64,000 bases of DNA. It comes from Dokdonia sinensis. GTDB lineage: Bacteria > Bacteroidota > Bacteroidia > Flavobacteriales > Flavobacteriaceae. Positions 53,541-62,700 of the stretch are shown piece after piece (the first letter of the stretch is position 1; every line of letters begins with the position of its first letter). The notes beneath the pieces were generated by a model that was not told the DNA's origin, did no database searches, and saw only the letters and a list, made by a program, of their open reading frames with translations. The position numbers were made by a program, and so were the translations under genes. The stretch is taken from NCBI RefSeq assembly GCF_003688895.1, contig NZ_REFV01000017.1, positions 1 through 64,000 on the forward strand, read 5' to 3'.

Positions 53541-56500
53541 TTACTTCTCAATCTCAACCCACTTCCCTTTATTCCTTGCATAATAATTATTGTCATACAT
53601 CGCCTCGACCTGCGTTCCGGGTAAATAATATTTTCCCAGATAGCTGGCATTGAGTCGTACCGTAAAGACTTGTGTACTGGCTTTTTTCATATCAAAATAA
53701 AAGTTTACACGGTCGTCTCGTATGTCGGTATATCTTGCACTTCCTTCGGTGCCACCGTCTGCTTCGGTGAAGCGGGTGTTTACGATTTCCCAACCGCTGG
53801 GGAAGATTTGGGTGAGGGCGACGTTATCTACAAAGTCCTTGCTGTTGTTGCTTACCGTTATTCTGGCTTCAAACTCTTCTCCTTGACGCAATTTATTCAC
53901 CGAAATTGCATTTCCAGCACCATCCACAAATGCTGTGGTCACGGTCAGGTTTTTACGTTCGGCGAGTTCTTGACCTAGAGGGAGTTTCCCGCTTTGTACA
54001 AGGCGAACGAAGACAAGATTTTCCTTTGCATTATTGAGCGTGATGGAATTACTGCCTTCTTGTGTTTCTAAATCTCTCAGCGCAATGGTCTGTGGTGTAT
54101 TTATAGTAACTTCCTTACCGTTTTTTACATAGCTCAACTGCATTGCTTTGCCTCCGTTTTCAACCACCATCTTAGCCATTGCGAGCAATGCAAAACTGGT
54201 TTCTTGAGTGCTGTACCATCCTGAAGATGATAAGTCTTTGGCTATGGAAATGGCCAAATCCTTCTGCTTCGGGTCATTGAGCACGACCATCGTTTCCAGT
54301 GCCATCGCTCGATTTCTAAACACTGAACCATAGGTGTGGTAGTCATAATTATTCGGTCTAAAGTCTATGTTTGCCGTGCTTGAAAGTTCGCGCGCTACTT
54401 TCTCTTGACCGGCTAGTGCATAAGCTCCCGCAAGACGCCATTTGCTTTCATTACTCAGATCACTGTTTTCGCGTAAGCGGTTCATAGAAGCAAGGTCAGG
54501 TTGCCCAGCGAGCGCGAGTGTATAAAGTCTATATGCCTGGATGAGCGTTGAGTTATAACGATACTGTCCCGCCCGCCATTCTCGTGCCTGCTTTTTCTGG
54601 AAACGTAGCCAATTACTCATAAATGTAAGCGGTAGCGCATAGCCCTTTTTCTGGGCTTCTATCATAAAATGTCCGGCATATGTCGTCCCCCAAACATCTG
54701 CTCGCGACTCGCCCTGCCAGTAGCCCAGCCCGCCGTCTGCATTCTGGAACCTGCCCAGACGGGTGATACCATTTTTGATGTTTTCTTGTGCCTCGCGCTT
54801 TTGCTCATAGGTCAAATCAAAAATATCATCCATAAACAATTGCGGGAACACGCCAGAGGTCGTTTGCTCCACACACCCGTGAGGATAGCGGATGAGATAT
54901 TGCAAACGCTTTGAAAAATCCATAGGCGGTAGGGTGCTGAATTCCAGCGCACTTCCATTAGTTCCTGTTACGCCAAAGGTGCTGTAATCCACCTTCAGAC
55001 TACCATTTGCCTTGAGCTCGTAATCGGTTACTTTTTGGGTGATAGGGTTCGGGTTTTCTACGTCTATTTCGACCTCGTAGGTGGCACGTTCTCCGTGACC
55101 TTCGGCGATGATTTGCAGGGTTTGGATGCCCGTGGCACCTTGCATATCAAACTCAAAAGGAACAATTTTTTCTCCCACTTTCGTGAAATTGACCGTCTTC
55201 ACGTTGCCGTCACTGGCTTTAAAAGCTTCGGAGGTTTTTACGGTGATTTTGGCTTGTTTGATGTTGTCTTCCATCGCAAAAATGGTGACAGGCAAGGTCA
55301 CGTGTTCCCCTGGAGACAATTTTCGCGGAAGCGAACCTAATACCATTAACGGTTTGCGCACAGGAGTTGCTTTTTCGGCCGTTCCGTAGGCGCTTTTTGT
55401 ATGGTCTCCCGCAACGACCATTGTCTTTACGGAGCCTACATAGTTGGGCATCTGGAGGGTGTGTGTTTGGGTTTCATTTTCGCTTAAAGCGAAAGGACCT
55501 AAAAACGTAACCACAGGCTTGAAACGCTCTGCTTTCCGATTTTTAGCGCCCGCGCCCGCGTCGCCTCCACCTATGGCATAAATGTTCTCGACACTACCAG
55601 AGTAGGCACCGATGACATAATCGTAGAGGTCAAAAGACTTGACGCCTAGGGCTTCCCGACTGTAAAAATGCTTGTGAATGGATGGCGTTTTAAAACGCGT
55701 GAGGTCCAGCAATCCTTCATCAACCACGGCGATGGTGTAGGTCATTGACTTGGCATTTTTTTCGCTCACCTTTACGGTGTATGATTCTTCAGGTTTCAGT
55801 ACGTCAGGCATCACAATCTGCGGATTGAGCACCGTATTTGTGTCCTCTACCAGAATCGGTATGACGCCATACAATCTTATGGGTAAGTCATTTTTAGACT
55901 GCTCGTGTGGTTGTAGGAGGGAAATATTTACATATACATTAGGTGCCATTTTGCTGTCAATAGGAATGGTGACCGCGGTCTCTCCCTGTTGAGCATCTAC
56001 CCAATAACTATTCAATACTTTTGTGCCGGTCTCGATACTCACCAGCGCCCGCCCCGCGGAACTTGACGGAAATTTGACCACCGCCTTATCGCCCACATTG
56101 TACTTCTCTTTATCTGCTGAGAAAACGAGCATTTTTGCACTTTCAGGGTCGCTCTGGAGTCCGCTCCAGTTGCGGTAGAAGTAAGCGATACGTCCGGTGG
56201 CGTGTCCACTTTCTGGGTCAATCACTCGAATGAGATATCGTCCACTTTCATTCTCTGGGATATTTACATTAAAGTTGGCTTTTCCATTAGTACCAGTGGT
56301 TACTGTAAAGTCGCTTACGGGCGTGTGCACGGTTCCCGTCTCGTAGCTGGAATAATTATCGCGGGAGCGGTTCCACCACCAGCGCCAGGACATTTTATAT
56401 ATTTTTACTTGAAGTTTTCTGTTGCCTTTTGCGTTTCCTCTGGCATCTGTGGTTACAAGGTCAAACTCGGTATTCTCATCAGTATAGTAACTTCCATAAG

Positions 56501-59249
56501 CACGACTTTTTGGGGAGCGCAGTCCTACAAAATGGTCAAAGGGCGCAACATCCTTACTCACCACATCTAGCGAAAAGTCTCCACCACCCTCATAAGCTTT
56601 AGTCACAAAGGTAGCCCTGAGCATTCCCGGAGCGCGCTTGCTCAAATCTAGTTTTTTGTTAATGATGGTAACGCCTTCATTATTCAGTTTTCCGTCAAGG
56701 ATGTTGATTTCTACTTCATTAAAACTTCGGATAGGGTCATAAAAGTGATACCCCGAGAAGTTTGCAAACCCGCTTGACGAACTGCGTATGGTGGCATCTG
56801 TCTTAATCTTGAGATTGCGCGCAGGTGCGCCGTGAAGCCAGTTTACCGTTGCAGTACCTGTAAGATTACTGCTCGCATCGAGAATTTCATCTTCAAAGTC
56901 TAGGTTGACTTTGAGTCTATTGGGTTTTATGGTTTCTACTTTTAGGGATTTGTAGAAGGTGGCTCCTCCTACGGAAACTGTGGCGTTGTAGTTTCCAGTG
57001 GGGGAGGTTTGGGTTGTGGGGATTGGGAAGTGGTAGAAGTTGTTAATCCCTCCCCCAGCCCCTCCCGAGGGGAGGGGAGAACCACTCTTGCGTGTAATGG
57101 CATTTTTGGTTTGGGAGTTGCTTTGTCCAAGAGGTTGCTTCGCGTTGCTCGCAACTTGGCTTGTTTGCACTTTTCTGTACATCAATTTTCCTCGCGCGTC
57201 TGTGACTTCTAGTTTTACGGGGTGGTCTTTGGGGAGGGGGTTTTCTTTATCGTTTAGGACGAAGGTGTAGTAAATCGTGTCGCCAGGCCGGTGTACCCCA
57301 CGTTCTGTGTAGGAGAAACCTTTTAGGCCTTTCTCTAGTTGATTACCTGAAATGTCGAATTTACTCATCGAGAGGCTATTTCCGTCCTCAAGTTTTAGAT
57401 AAGCGTAGTTCTTATTTTTAACGGCTACGGCAAAAACAGGGAAGCCTTTTGGAGCAACTTTCGCAATTCCTGTCGCATCTGTAGTGATGGTTTCTATGGG
57501 TTGCTTTTGGTAATTGTAGAGTGTGATTTTTGTGTTTGCTTCGGGAGTAGTCGTTACGATATCTGCCACGGCAAAAACATAGCTGTTATCTTTTCCCTTC
57601 TTCACAATTACCCCTAGGTCTGAGCCCAGTAGGTTACTATTTATGAATTTATTTTCTTGATAATAGGCTGGATGGCAGGGGTTTTCTTCTTGCTTCCAAT
57701 TGTATACTTGACGACGCCAATTATATATACGGTTATCCCAATATTGTTCCTCGCGTTGGTCCTCATCTGCGCTTTCGGCTTCTGTGTAGGAAGTGTTGTA
57801 ATAATCCTCCTCATAATAGTCGTCGTAGTAATCTTCATCTACGTTTCCAGAAGTGTCCTCCGTACATTCATAAATGGCATATGCTGGCTTAAAACTTATC
57901 TCGATACGGTACAAAGCACCTGGGTCTGCCTTAAAAATACTGGAAAGGTCTATGCCGTGGGCTTTCCATCGACCGGTGTCAAGGTCGTTTTTACCCGCAA
58001 TACTTATCGTCTTTTTAGCAATGCGACGGCCCACGCGCTTAAGATTGTAGGTGGACTGGTCGTTGAGTTGGCCGTTCTGAAGATATTCCAGCACATTGTT
58101 TTCATAAATCTTTATGATGCGCACATCTACGTGACTCAGGTTAATCGCCTCAAAATAGTAAGGCGTACTTGCGCTGTTAGGTAAAATCACTCCGTTTGTA
58201 ATTGCCTTTACTGCTGGTTTTAATTGCTCAAAGGAAATCGTCTCTGCAAACTGATTTTTGAGTTTATAACTGTCGTTACTCTGAATACCTTGAAAAACTT
58301 CGACGAGGGAGTTGCCTACGATTCTATTTTCTGGATAGACATTTAGGACGTTTCCATTTACTTCAAAACGAAGGTTCCCCCCACGTTGTACGGTCACGAG
58401 TCCGGCAAAATTTTGCTTTTCCTTGAGCGGATCAGAAAAATTGATGGCGAGAGAGGCATTTGCTCCGCGGGTTTGGTCTATGCCCACAATAGAAAAGTTA
58501 TTGCGACCAGGGATTTTTAAAGTGTTCTCTCCCTGAGTATCATCCGCACCTATAGCATCACCATTCCATTCAATCTTAATAGCTGTATCATCTTCGGCGC
58601 GCGGGATACTGTCTATTCGGAAGGGATGGAATCTTGAACGTGAAGTTGAATTTGAACTTGAAATCGAATTTGAAACTGAAGCTGTTTGGGCATTGGGCCA
58701 TTTTATGGTAAGTGGTTTTCCATTTAGCGTTGCGTTTATGAGTTTTTTCGCTTTCGCGAAAGCGATATCATCACTCGCCTCAATCTGTCCTTCTACATAA
58801 TTGTATTCCTTGCTGTAGGACTGCAATGCTTGAAGGTTCACCTTAAAATCGGGCGTTATGGTCTTAAAGGTAAACTGAAATTTTTCCATCCCTTTTTCCA
58901 CATCATCGTATAGCTTATCAAGAAACACAGTGACCTCGTATTCCGTGTCTGCCTCCATAGGCTCAGAAGGCAAAAACTCCAGCAATCGCTGATTTCTCAC
59001 CGTGAGTTTCCCGTCCAGACTGGGTTTTATCTTTATGATGTCGCTGGGAATTTCTTGGTCCAGTTCAAACTGTGTGAGAGCTTTTGCCAACTCAATTTTA
59101 ATAGGGCTGGAAACCGATTTTCTCCCCGAAGTGGTGTAAGAAATGTAGTCTTTGAATTTAAATAGATTGTCCGTGGGTTGCGGATCTTTTTTACAAGAAA
59201 CTAGAATTAGGAATGCAATGAGAACGGCGAGCAGATGGTTTGTACGCAT
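53541..59249 (-). CDS. Alpha-2-macroglobulin family lipoprotein
   Basis: A 1902-residue lipoprotein (LVSC at residues 17-20 followed by KKDPQ). It has macroglobulin beta domains, the thioester motif in RYPHGCVEQTTSGVFPQL (Cys near 1458), an alpha/alpha toroid after it (GITRLGRFQNADGGLGYWQG, VWGTTYAGHFMIEAQ) and a C-terminal receptor-like domain. It should trap invading proteases in the periplasm, with PbpC repairing the wall. A Ser/Lys/Gln-rich stretch near 695-735 is encoded by repeat DNA (57047-57160). A palindrome encodes AFAKA near residue 165. The frame is intact, so these insertions are tolerated. Confidence 0.95.
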   Translation of the reverse strand: MRTNHLLAVLIAFLILVSCKKDPQPTDNLFKFKDYISYTTSGRKSVSSPIKIELAKALTQFELDQEIPSDIIKIKPSLDGKLTVRNQRLLEFLPSEPMEADTEYEVTVFLDKLYDDVEKGMEKFQFTFKTITPDFKVNLQALQSYSKEYNYVEGQIEASDDIAFAKAKKLINATLNGKPLTIKWPNAQTASVSNSISSSNSTSRSRFHPFRIDSIPRAEDDTAIKIEWNGDAIGADDTQGENTLKIPGRNNFSIVGIDQTRGANASLAINFSDPLKEKQNFAGLVTVQRGGNLRFEVNGNVLNVYPENRIVGNSLVEVFQGIQSNDSYKLKNQFAETISFEQLKPAVKAITNGVILPNSASTPYYFEAINLSHVDVRIIKIYENNVLEYLQNGQLNDQSTYNLKRVGRRIAKKTISIAGKNDLDTGRWKAHGIDLSSIFKADPGALYRIEISFKPAYAIYECTEDTSGNVDEDYYDDYYEEDYYNTSYTEAESADEDQREEQYWDNRIYNWRRQVYNWKQEENPCHPAYYQENKFINSNLLGSDLGVIVKKGKDNSYVFAVADIVTTTPEANTKITLYNYQKQPIETITTDATGIAKVAPKGFPVFAVAVKNKNYAYLKLEDGNSLSMSKFDISGNQLEKGLKGFSYTERGVHRPGDTIYYTFVLNDKENPLPKDHPVKLEVTDARGKLMYRKVQTSQVASNAKQPLGQSNSQTKNAITRKSGSPLPSGGAGGGINNFYHFPIPTTQTSPTGNYNATVSVGGATFYKSLKVETIKPNRLKVNLDFEDEILDASSNLTGTATVNWLHGAPARNLKIKTDATIRSSSSGFANFSGYHFYDPIRSFNEVEINILDGKLNNEGVTIINKKLDLSKRAPGMLRATFVTKAYEGGGDFSLDVVSKDVAPFDHFVGLRSPKSRAYGSYYTDENTEFDLVTTDARGNAKGNRKLQVKIYKMSWRWWWNRSRDNYSSYETGTVHTPVSDFTVTTGTNGKANFNVNIPENESGRYLIRVIDPESGHATGRIAYFYRNWSGLQSDPESAKMLVFSADKEKYNVGDKAVVKFPSSSAGRALVSIETGTKVLNSYWVDAQQGETAVTIPIDSKMAPNVYVNISLLQPHEQSKNDLPIRLYGVIPILVEDTNTVLNPQIVMPDVLKPEESYTVKVSEKNAKSMTYTIAVVDEGLLDLTRFKTPSIHKHFYSREALGVKSFDLYDYVIGAYSGSVENIYAIGGGDAGAGAKNRKAERFKPVVTFLGPFALSENETQTHTLQMPNYVGSVKTMVVAGDHTKSAYGTAEKATPVRKPLMVLGSLPRKLSPGEHVTLPVTIFAMEDNIKQAKITVKTSEAFKASDGNVKTVNFTKVGEKIVPFEFDMQGATGIQTLQIIAEGHGERATYEVEIDVENPNPITQKVTDYELKANGSLKVDYSTFGVTGTNGSALEFSTLPPMDFSKRLQYLIRYPHGCVEQTTSGVFPQLFMDDIFDLTYEQKREAQENIKNGITRLGRFQNADGGLGYWQGESRADVWGTTYAGHFMIEAQKKGYALPLTFMSNWLRFQKKQAREWRAGQYRYNSTLIQAYRLYTLALAGQPDLASMNRLRENSDLSNESKWRLAGAYALAGQEKVARELSSTANIDFRPNNYDYHTYGSVFRNRAMALETMVVLNDPKQKDLAISIAKDLSSSGWYSTQETSFALLAMAKMVVENGGKAMQLSYVKNGKEVTINTPQTIALRDLETQEGSNSITLNNAKENLVFVRLVQSGKLPLGQELAERKNLTVTTAFVDGAGNAISVNKLRQGEEFEARITVSNNSKDFVDNVALTQIFPSGWEIVNTRFTEADGGTEGSARYTDIRDDRVNFYFDMKKASTQVFTVRLNASYLGKYYLPGTQVEAMYDNNYYARNKGKWVEIEK
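57047..57082. repeat. GC-rich REP-like element inside the macroglobulin gene
   Basis: The run CCCCTCCCGAGGGGAGGGG folds into a strong hairpin within coding DNA and is read as SPLPSGGAGGG. Similar elements in intergenic DNA lie at 14947 and 25289. Confidence 0.65.
57133..57159 (-). repeat. In-frame dispersed repeat shared with bioF
   Basis: Read on the minus strand this matches 24958-24984 at 25 of 27 bases and is translated in the same frame, giving QVASNAKQP here and QVESKAKQP in BioF. Confidence 0.7.
58749..58764. repeat. Palindrome copy, perfect 16-mer
   Basis: In the N-terminal part of the macroglobulin gene, read as AFAKA. Confidence 0.95.
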
Positions 59250-59423
59250 AATGATGATGGTTTTGTTCCAAAATTATCCATAGAGCCCACGATAAAACAG
59301 GCTGAAAACAGTGAATTTTGGGTGTCAGGAATTTAGCTAAAATATAGCTCATTCTCAACGAATTAATAAAAAATGGGTCGAAATAGAATTTCGGGAGGTG
59401 TGATTGTGTTAATGTAACGGGAG

Positions 59424-59454
59424 TGTTAAAATGTATCGTATGGTGATTTTAACA
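59424..59454. promoter_or_regulatory. Inverted repeat upstream of the SLC13 gene
   Basis: TGTTAAAAT (59424-59432) and ATTTTAACA (59446-59454) are perfect 9-base arms 13 bases apart, 31 bases before the ATG at 59486. This looks like an operator for a dimeric regulator, but a hairpin is also possible. Confidence 0.45.
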
Positions 59455-59485
59455 TTTAGGAGATTTTTAACGTATTTTAGTCCTT

Positions 59486-60928
59486 ATGAAACAATTTACT
59501 CTTGTCAAAAAGCTAGGATTTATCCTCGGTCCGCTTTTGTGTGTTTTCATCTTGTTATTGCCTTTTGACCTTGTCACAGAAAAAATTGATACGGTTATCG
59601 CTGTAGCGCTGTGGATGATTGTGTGGTGGATCACGGAAGCGGTTTCTATTTCGGTGACGGCGCTTATTCCGCTGGCGATTTTTCCACTTTTAGGCATTGG
59701 AGATATTAAAAGTGTGGCGAGTAATTATGCAAATCCGATAGTGTATCTCTTTTTTGGCGGATTCGTAATCGCCCTAGCACTTGAGAAAGTACAATTGCAC
59801 AGGCGCATCGCGCTTTCCATTCTCAAAATCACGGGCACCAAAGCAAACGGAATCATCTTAGGCTTTATGATTGCCACAGGACTGATGAGTATGTGGATTT
59901 CAAATACGGCAAGCACCGTGGTGATGCTTCCCATTGCCGTTTCGGTCATACAGTTGCTTATAGACGATGCAGATGGATTTACAAAAAACGACCGAAATTT
60001 TGCCTTGAGTATTATGCTGGGTATCGCTTTTGGTGCAAACATAGGTGGCGTAGCAACCCTCATAGGCACACCTCCCAACTCGGTAATGCTGGCCTTTCTT
60101 AACGAAACCTATAATGTGGATATAGGCTTTTTTCAGTGGATGAAAATGGGTGTGCCGTTTGCTATTGTGTTGATGGCGATAACCTATTTTATCATCACCC
60201 GCGTTTTCTTTCCAAACCGTTTGGGAATCATAGGAAAATCTGAAGGCATCATTCAGGGCGAGCTGGATAAACTAGGAGCCATTTCTAAAAGTGAAAAGAT
60301 TGTTTTGACCATTTTCCTGATGACCGCCGTTGCTTGGATGTTGCGCTCGCAACTCAATCTATTACTGCCAGACATCGCACTTACAGATACGACCATTAGT
60401 GTGATTTCGGCTCTTTTAATGTTTACGGTTCCTACGGATTTTAAGAAGGGTGATTTTCCGCTCAATTGGGAAGATACTTCGCGATTGCCTTGGGGGATTT
60501 TAGTGCTTTTTGGTGGTGGGCTGGCGCTCGCCTCGGGACTTGCAGATTCTGGGTTTATCGATATGATCGGGAATTATATTTCGTCACAAGAAAACTGGAG
60601 TATCTGGGTCGTGACCGCAGTGCTTATTTTCTTAATGTTATTTATGACCGAACTGATGAGCAACGTGGCATTGGTCACGATTTTAGTCCCGCTCGTAGTG
60701 GGTATTGCCATAGGAATGGATGTCCCGATGCTCCAGATGGTCGTTCCCGTCACGCTAGCTTCGAGTTGCGCCTTTATGCTCCCTATGGCGACGCCTCCTA
60801 ATGCCATCGTATTCGCTAGCGGTCACGTGCGCGTTGACCAAATGGCAAGAATAGGCGTGGTGCTAAACTTCATTGCTGTGGGATTACTTTTTGCGCTGGC
60901 GTATTGGGTAGTGCCTGTGTTGTTTTAA
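59486..60928 (+). CDS. SLC13/DASS-family sodium-coupled anion transporter
   Basis: The 480-residue inner-membrane protein has about 11 membrane segments and two family SNT-type substrate/Na+ motifs, SNTASTVVMLPIAVS (about 136-150) and TELMSNVALVTILVPLVVG (about 388-406), with GTPPNSVML and ATPPNAIVFASGHV as the paired loops. It probably imports C4-dicarboxylates or similar anions. It is monocistronic with a terminator-like hairpin after it. Confidence 0.92.
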   Translation: MKQFTLVKKLGFILGPLLCVFILLLPFDLVTEKIDTVIAVALWMIVWWITEAVSISVTALIPLAIFPLLGIGDIKSVASNYANPIVYLFFGGFVIALALEKVQLHRRIALSILKITGTKANGIILGFMIATGLMSMWISNTASTVVMLPIAVSVIQLLIDDADGFTKNDRNFALSIMLGIAFGANIGGVATLIGTPPNSVMLAFLNETYNVDIGFFQWMKMGVPFAIVLMAITYFIITRVFFPNRLGIIGKSEGIIQGELDKLGAISKSEKIVLTIFLMTAVAWMLRSQLNLLLPDIALTDTTISVISALLMFTVPTDFKKGDFPLNWEDTSRLPWGILVLFGGGLALASGLADSGFIDMIGNYISSQENWSIWVVTAVLIFLMLFMTELMSNVALVTILVPLVVGIAIGMDVPMLQMVVPVTLASSCAFMLPMATPPNAIVFASGHVRVDQMARIGVVLNFIAVGLLFALAYWVVPVLF

Positions 60929-60972
60929 TCGCGGGATGGTAACCGAGTATTTAATTTTACGAAGGAATATTT

Positions 60973-60996
60973 TTTTTGCTTTCCCGAAAGCAAAAA
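60973..60996. terminator. Hairpin between the SLC13 gene and the RibA-like gene, a palindrome variant
   Basis: TTTTTGCTTTC and GAAAGCAAAAA are perfect 11-base arms around CC. The core GCTTTCCCGAAAGC differs from the dispersed palindrome by one base (G to C at the second position of the central CGCG). With A and T runs at its ends it can serve as terminator for both convergent genes. Confidence 0.6.
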
Positions 60997-60997
60997 T

Positions 60998-61510
60998 CTA
61001 CAACTCCGTTGCCCGAATCCCAGTGACCCGAATCCCTAAATCTGTCAACGTTTTCGTCTTTTTCTCATTCCCCGTAATCATCACTATGGATTTTACGTTG
61101 AGGTGTTTTAAAATTTTTGCTCCTGCCGAAAAATCACGATTGTCTTTATGGAAGCCTACCTTTTCATAAGCTTCGGCTTGAGTAACTCCTTCTTTTTTGA
61201 GGGGCAAGGTGTTGAGTAGGGCGTAATGTCCGTTTCCTTTTCCTTCTTGCTCGAGCCAAATTACAATCCCGCGACCCTCGCGCTGGATGAGCTGTTGGGA
61301 AATTTCCATTTGCTCCCGACAATCACATTCTACGCTGTTAAAGTGATGTGCAAAAATGCAAGAGCTGTGCACACGGCACAGTACCTCCTCACCATCGCTC
61401 ACGTCACCCATAACAAGCGCGTGTGACTCTTTAATTCCGTCGTAAAAGAGGATTTCTCTATAGGTTCCGTATTTGGTTTTTATGGTGCCTTCGGCGAGTT
61501 GTACAATCAT
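60998..61510 (-). CDS. GTP cyclohydrolase II-like protein (short RibA homologue)
   Basis: The 170 residues match the RibA domain: VLCRVHSSCIFAHHFNSVECDCREQ keeps three zinc cysteines, followed by EGRGIVIWLEQEGKGNGHYALLNT and KDNRDFSAGAKILKHLNVKSIVMITGN. It is about 25 residues shorter than E. coli RibA, losing the C-terminal tail, and the usual QEGRGIGL reads QEGKGNGH. It may therefore be a divergent enzyme used outside riboflavin synthesis. The start overlaps the upstream methyltransferase stop by 4 bases. Confidence 0.82.
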   Translation of the reverse strand: MIVQLAEGTIKTKYGTYREILFYDGIKESHALVMGDVSDGEEVLCRVHSSCIFAHHFNSVECDCREQMEISQQLIQREGRGIVIWLEQEGKGNGHYALLNTLPLKKEGVTQAEAYEKVGFHKDNRDFSAGAKILKHLNVKSIVMITGNEKKTKTLTDLGIRVTGIRATEL

Positions 61511-62094
61511 TTTTTCTTGAGATTTATAAAGAGTTCGTTCCCCGCTCTCGGTGCTACCGAATTATAGGCAGTTTCCATTGTTTTGATATTAAAATAAGGG
61601 GAAAACCTTGCGCGATACTCTTCTATACTTCCGCCAAAGGGTGGTCCTTTCTCCGTAAGCGGGAAATTAAATAGAAGCCCAGCGAGCGTTCCATCGTCTT
61701 CAAATAATTCGTGCATTTTCTTTACATAATCATCGCGTAAACTCGGGTCGAGGGCACAAAAGAAGGTCTGCTCTAGGATGAGGTCAAAAGTATCCTCTAG
61801 TTCGAAAAAGTTGCATTGGATGAGTTGTCTTTTTGGTATTTCCGGCACTCGCTCCTTTAAATTTTCCAGAGCGAGCTCAGATAAGTCCACCACATACACG
61901 TTGTGAAAACCCTGCCCCCAAAGGTATTGCGCCTCGTAGCTGTAACCGCCTCCCGGGATAAGAATTTTGAGGTCTTTGTCTGTGAGTTGGTCGATATAGG
62001 CTTTGAGCGGTGGTGAGACCTCCTTTAAGTCCCAGCCCGTGCTTCCTTGTGCATAGCGGTCGTTCCAGTAAGTCGCATCCATCGATTCTTTCAT
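61507..62094 (-). CDS. TPMT-like SAM-dependent methyltransferase
   Basis: The 195 residues start KESMDATYWNDRYAQGSTGWDLKEVSPPLKAYI, typical of the thiopurine S-methyltransferase group, with the SAM loop KILIPGGGYSYEAQYLWGQG (about 45-64), the acidic VYVVDLSELALENLKER and CNFFELEDTFDLILEQTFFCALDP. Substrates are small thiols, tellurite or metalloid species in bacteria. It is coupled to the RibA-like gene after it and divergent from recX. Confidence 0.88.
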   Translation of the reverse strand: MKESMDATYWNDRYAQGSTGWDLKEVSPPLKAYIDQLTDKDLKILIPGGGYSYEAQYLWGQGFHNVYVVDLSELALENLKERVPEIPKRQLIQCNFFELEDTFDLILEQTFFCALDPSLRDDYVKKMHELFEDDGTLAGLLFNFPLTEKGPPFGGSIEEYRARFSPYFNIKTMETAYNSVAPRAGNELFINLKKK

Positions 62095-62101
62095 TGCATT
62101 G

Positions 62102-62133
62102 TTTTTGTGCGCTTTAAAAATAAGCTAATTTTG
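62102..62133 (+). promoter_or_regulatory. recX promoter (TTTTTG, 18 bases, TAATTTTG)
   Basis: A -33 like TTTTTG (62102-62107) and a -7 element TAATTTTG (62126-62133) are 18 bases apart, near the Bacteroidetes consensus, 8 bases before the recX ATG. Confidence 0.6.
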
Positions 62134-62141
62134 ACGGTTAT

Positions 62142-62627
62142 ATGCAACAGCCCAAACCCACGAAAACTTTTACAATCGAAGAAGCAAAGCGCTCCATAGA
62201 GCGGTATTGTGCTTATCAAGAACGCTGTCATCAGGAAGTGGGGCAGAAGTTGCGGGAAATGCGTATGATTCCCGTGGCGATAGATGAAATCATTGCGCAT
62301 CTAATTGAACATAATTTCTTAAATGAAACCCGATTTGCACAAGCCTTTGCCCGCGGAAAGTTCAGACATAAGCAATGGGGAAGAGTGCGCATCACGCGCG
62401 AACTCAAAGCCAGAAAAATAAGTACTTACAATATTAAACTTGCGCTTAAGGAACTGGAAGATGATGCATATTTTGAGACATTTGATACGCTTTCGCGAAA
62501 GCGTTATGAACAACTCTCCACAGAAACCGATAAATACAAAAAGCGTAAGAAAATTGCTGACTATCTTCTGTACCGCGGTTGGGAATCGCACCTTGTTTAT
62601 GATAGGGTAAAGGAGCTGGTGCCGTAG
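62142..62627 (+). CDS. recX: Regulatory protein RecX
   Basis: The 161-residue all-helical protein has three tandem three-helix repeats: RSIERYCAYQERCHQEVGQKL, IIAHLIEHNFLNETRFAQAFARGKFRHKQWGRVRITRELKARKIS and LLYRGWESHLVYDRVKEL. It modulates RecA filaments. A perfect palindrome encodes LSRKR between repeats two and three. Length is normal. Confidence 0.94.
   Translation: MQQPKPTKTFTIEEAKRSIERYCAYQERCHQEVGQKLREMRMIPVAIDEIIAHLIEHNFLNETRFAQAFARGKFRHKQWGRVRITRELKARKISTYNIKLALKELEDDAYFETFDTLSRKRYEQLSTETDKYKKRKKIADYLLYRGWESHLVYDRVKELVP
62488..62503. repeat. Palindrome copy, perfect 16-mer
   Basis: In recX, read as LSRKR between helical repeats. Confidence 0.95.
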
Positions 62628-62673
62628 ATACGAGTAATAACATAATATTCACACTACAATTAGCATTAAAAGT

Positions 62674-62681
62674 TATTTTTG
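62674..62681 (+). promoter_or_regulatory. -7 element before the barrel-like gene (TATTTTTG)
   Basis: Fits TAnnTTTG and lies 20 bases before the ATG at 62701. Confidence 0.5.
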
Positions 62682-62700
62682 TACATCTAAAACCAACATT

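Noticed and set aside
57657-58184. 175-codon open frame on the plus strand within the macroglobulin gene
   Set aside because: Shadow of the well supported minus-strand gene; its hydrophobic product comes from an acidic, Tyr-rich stretch read backwards.
60998-61510. Naming the RibA-like gene ribA
   Set aside because: Short C-terminus, altered loop and no other riboflavin genes nearby leave the function open.
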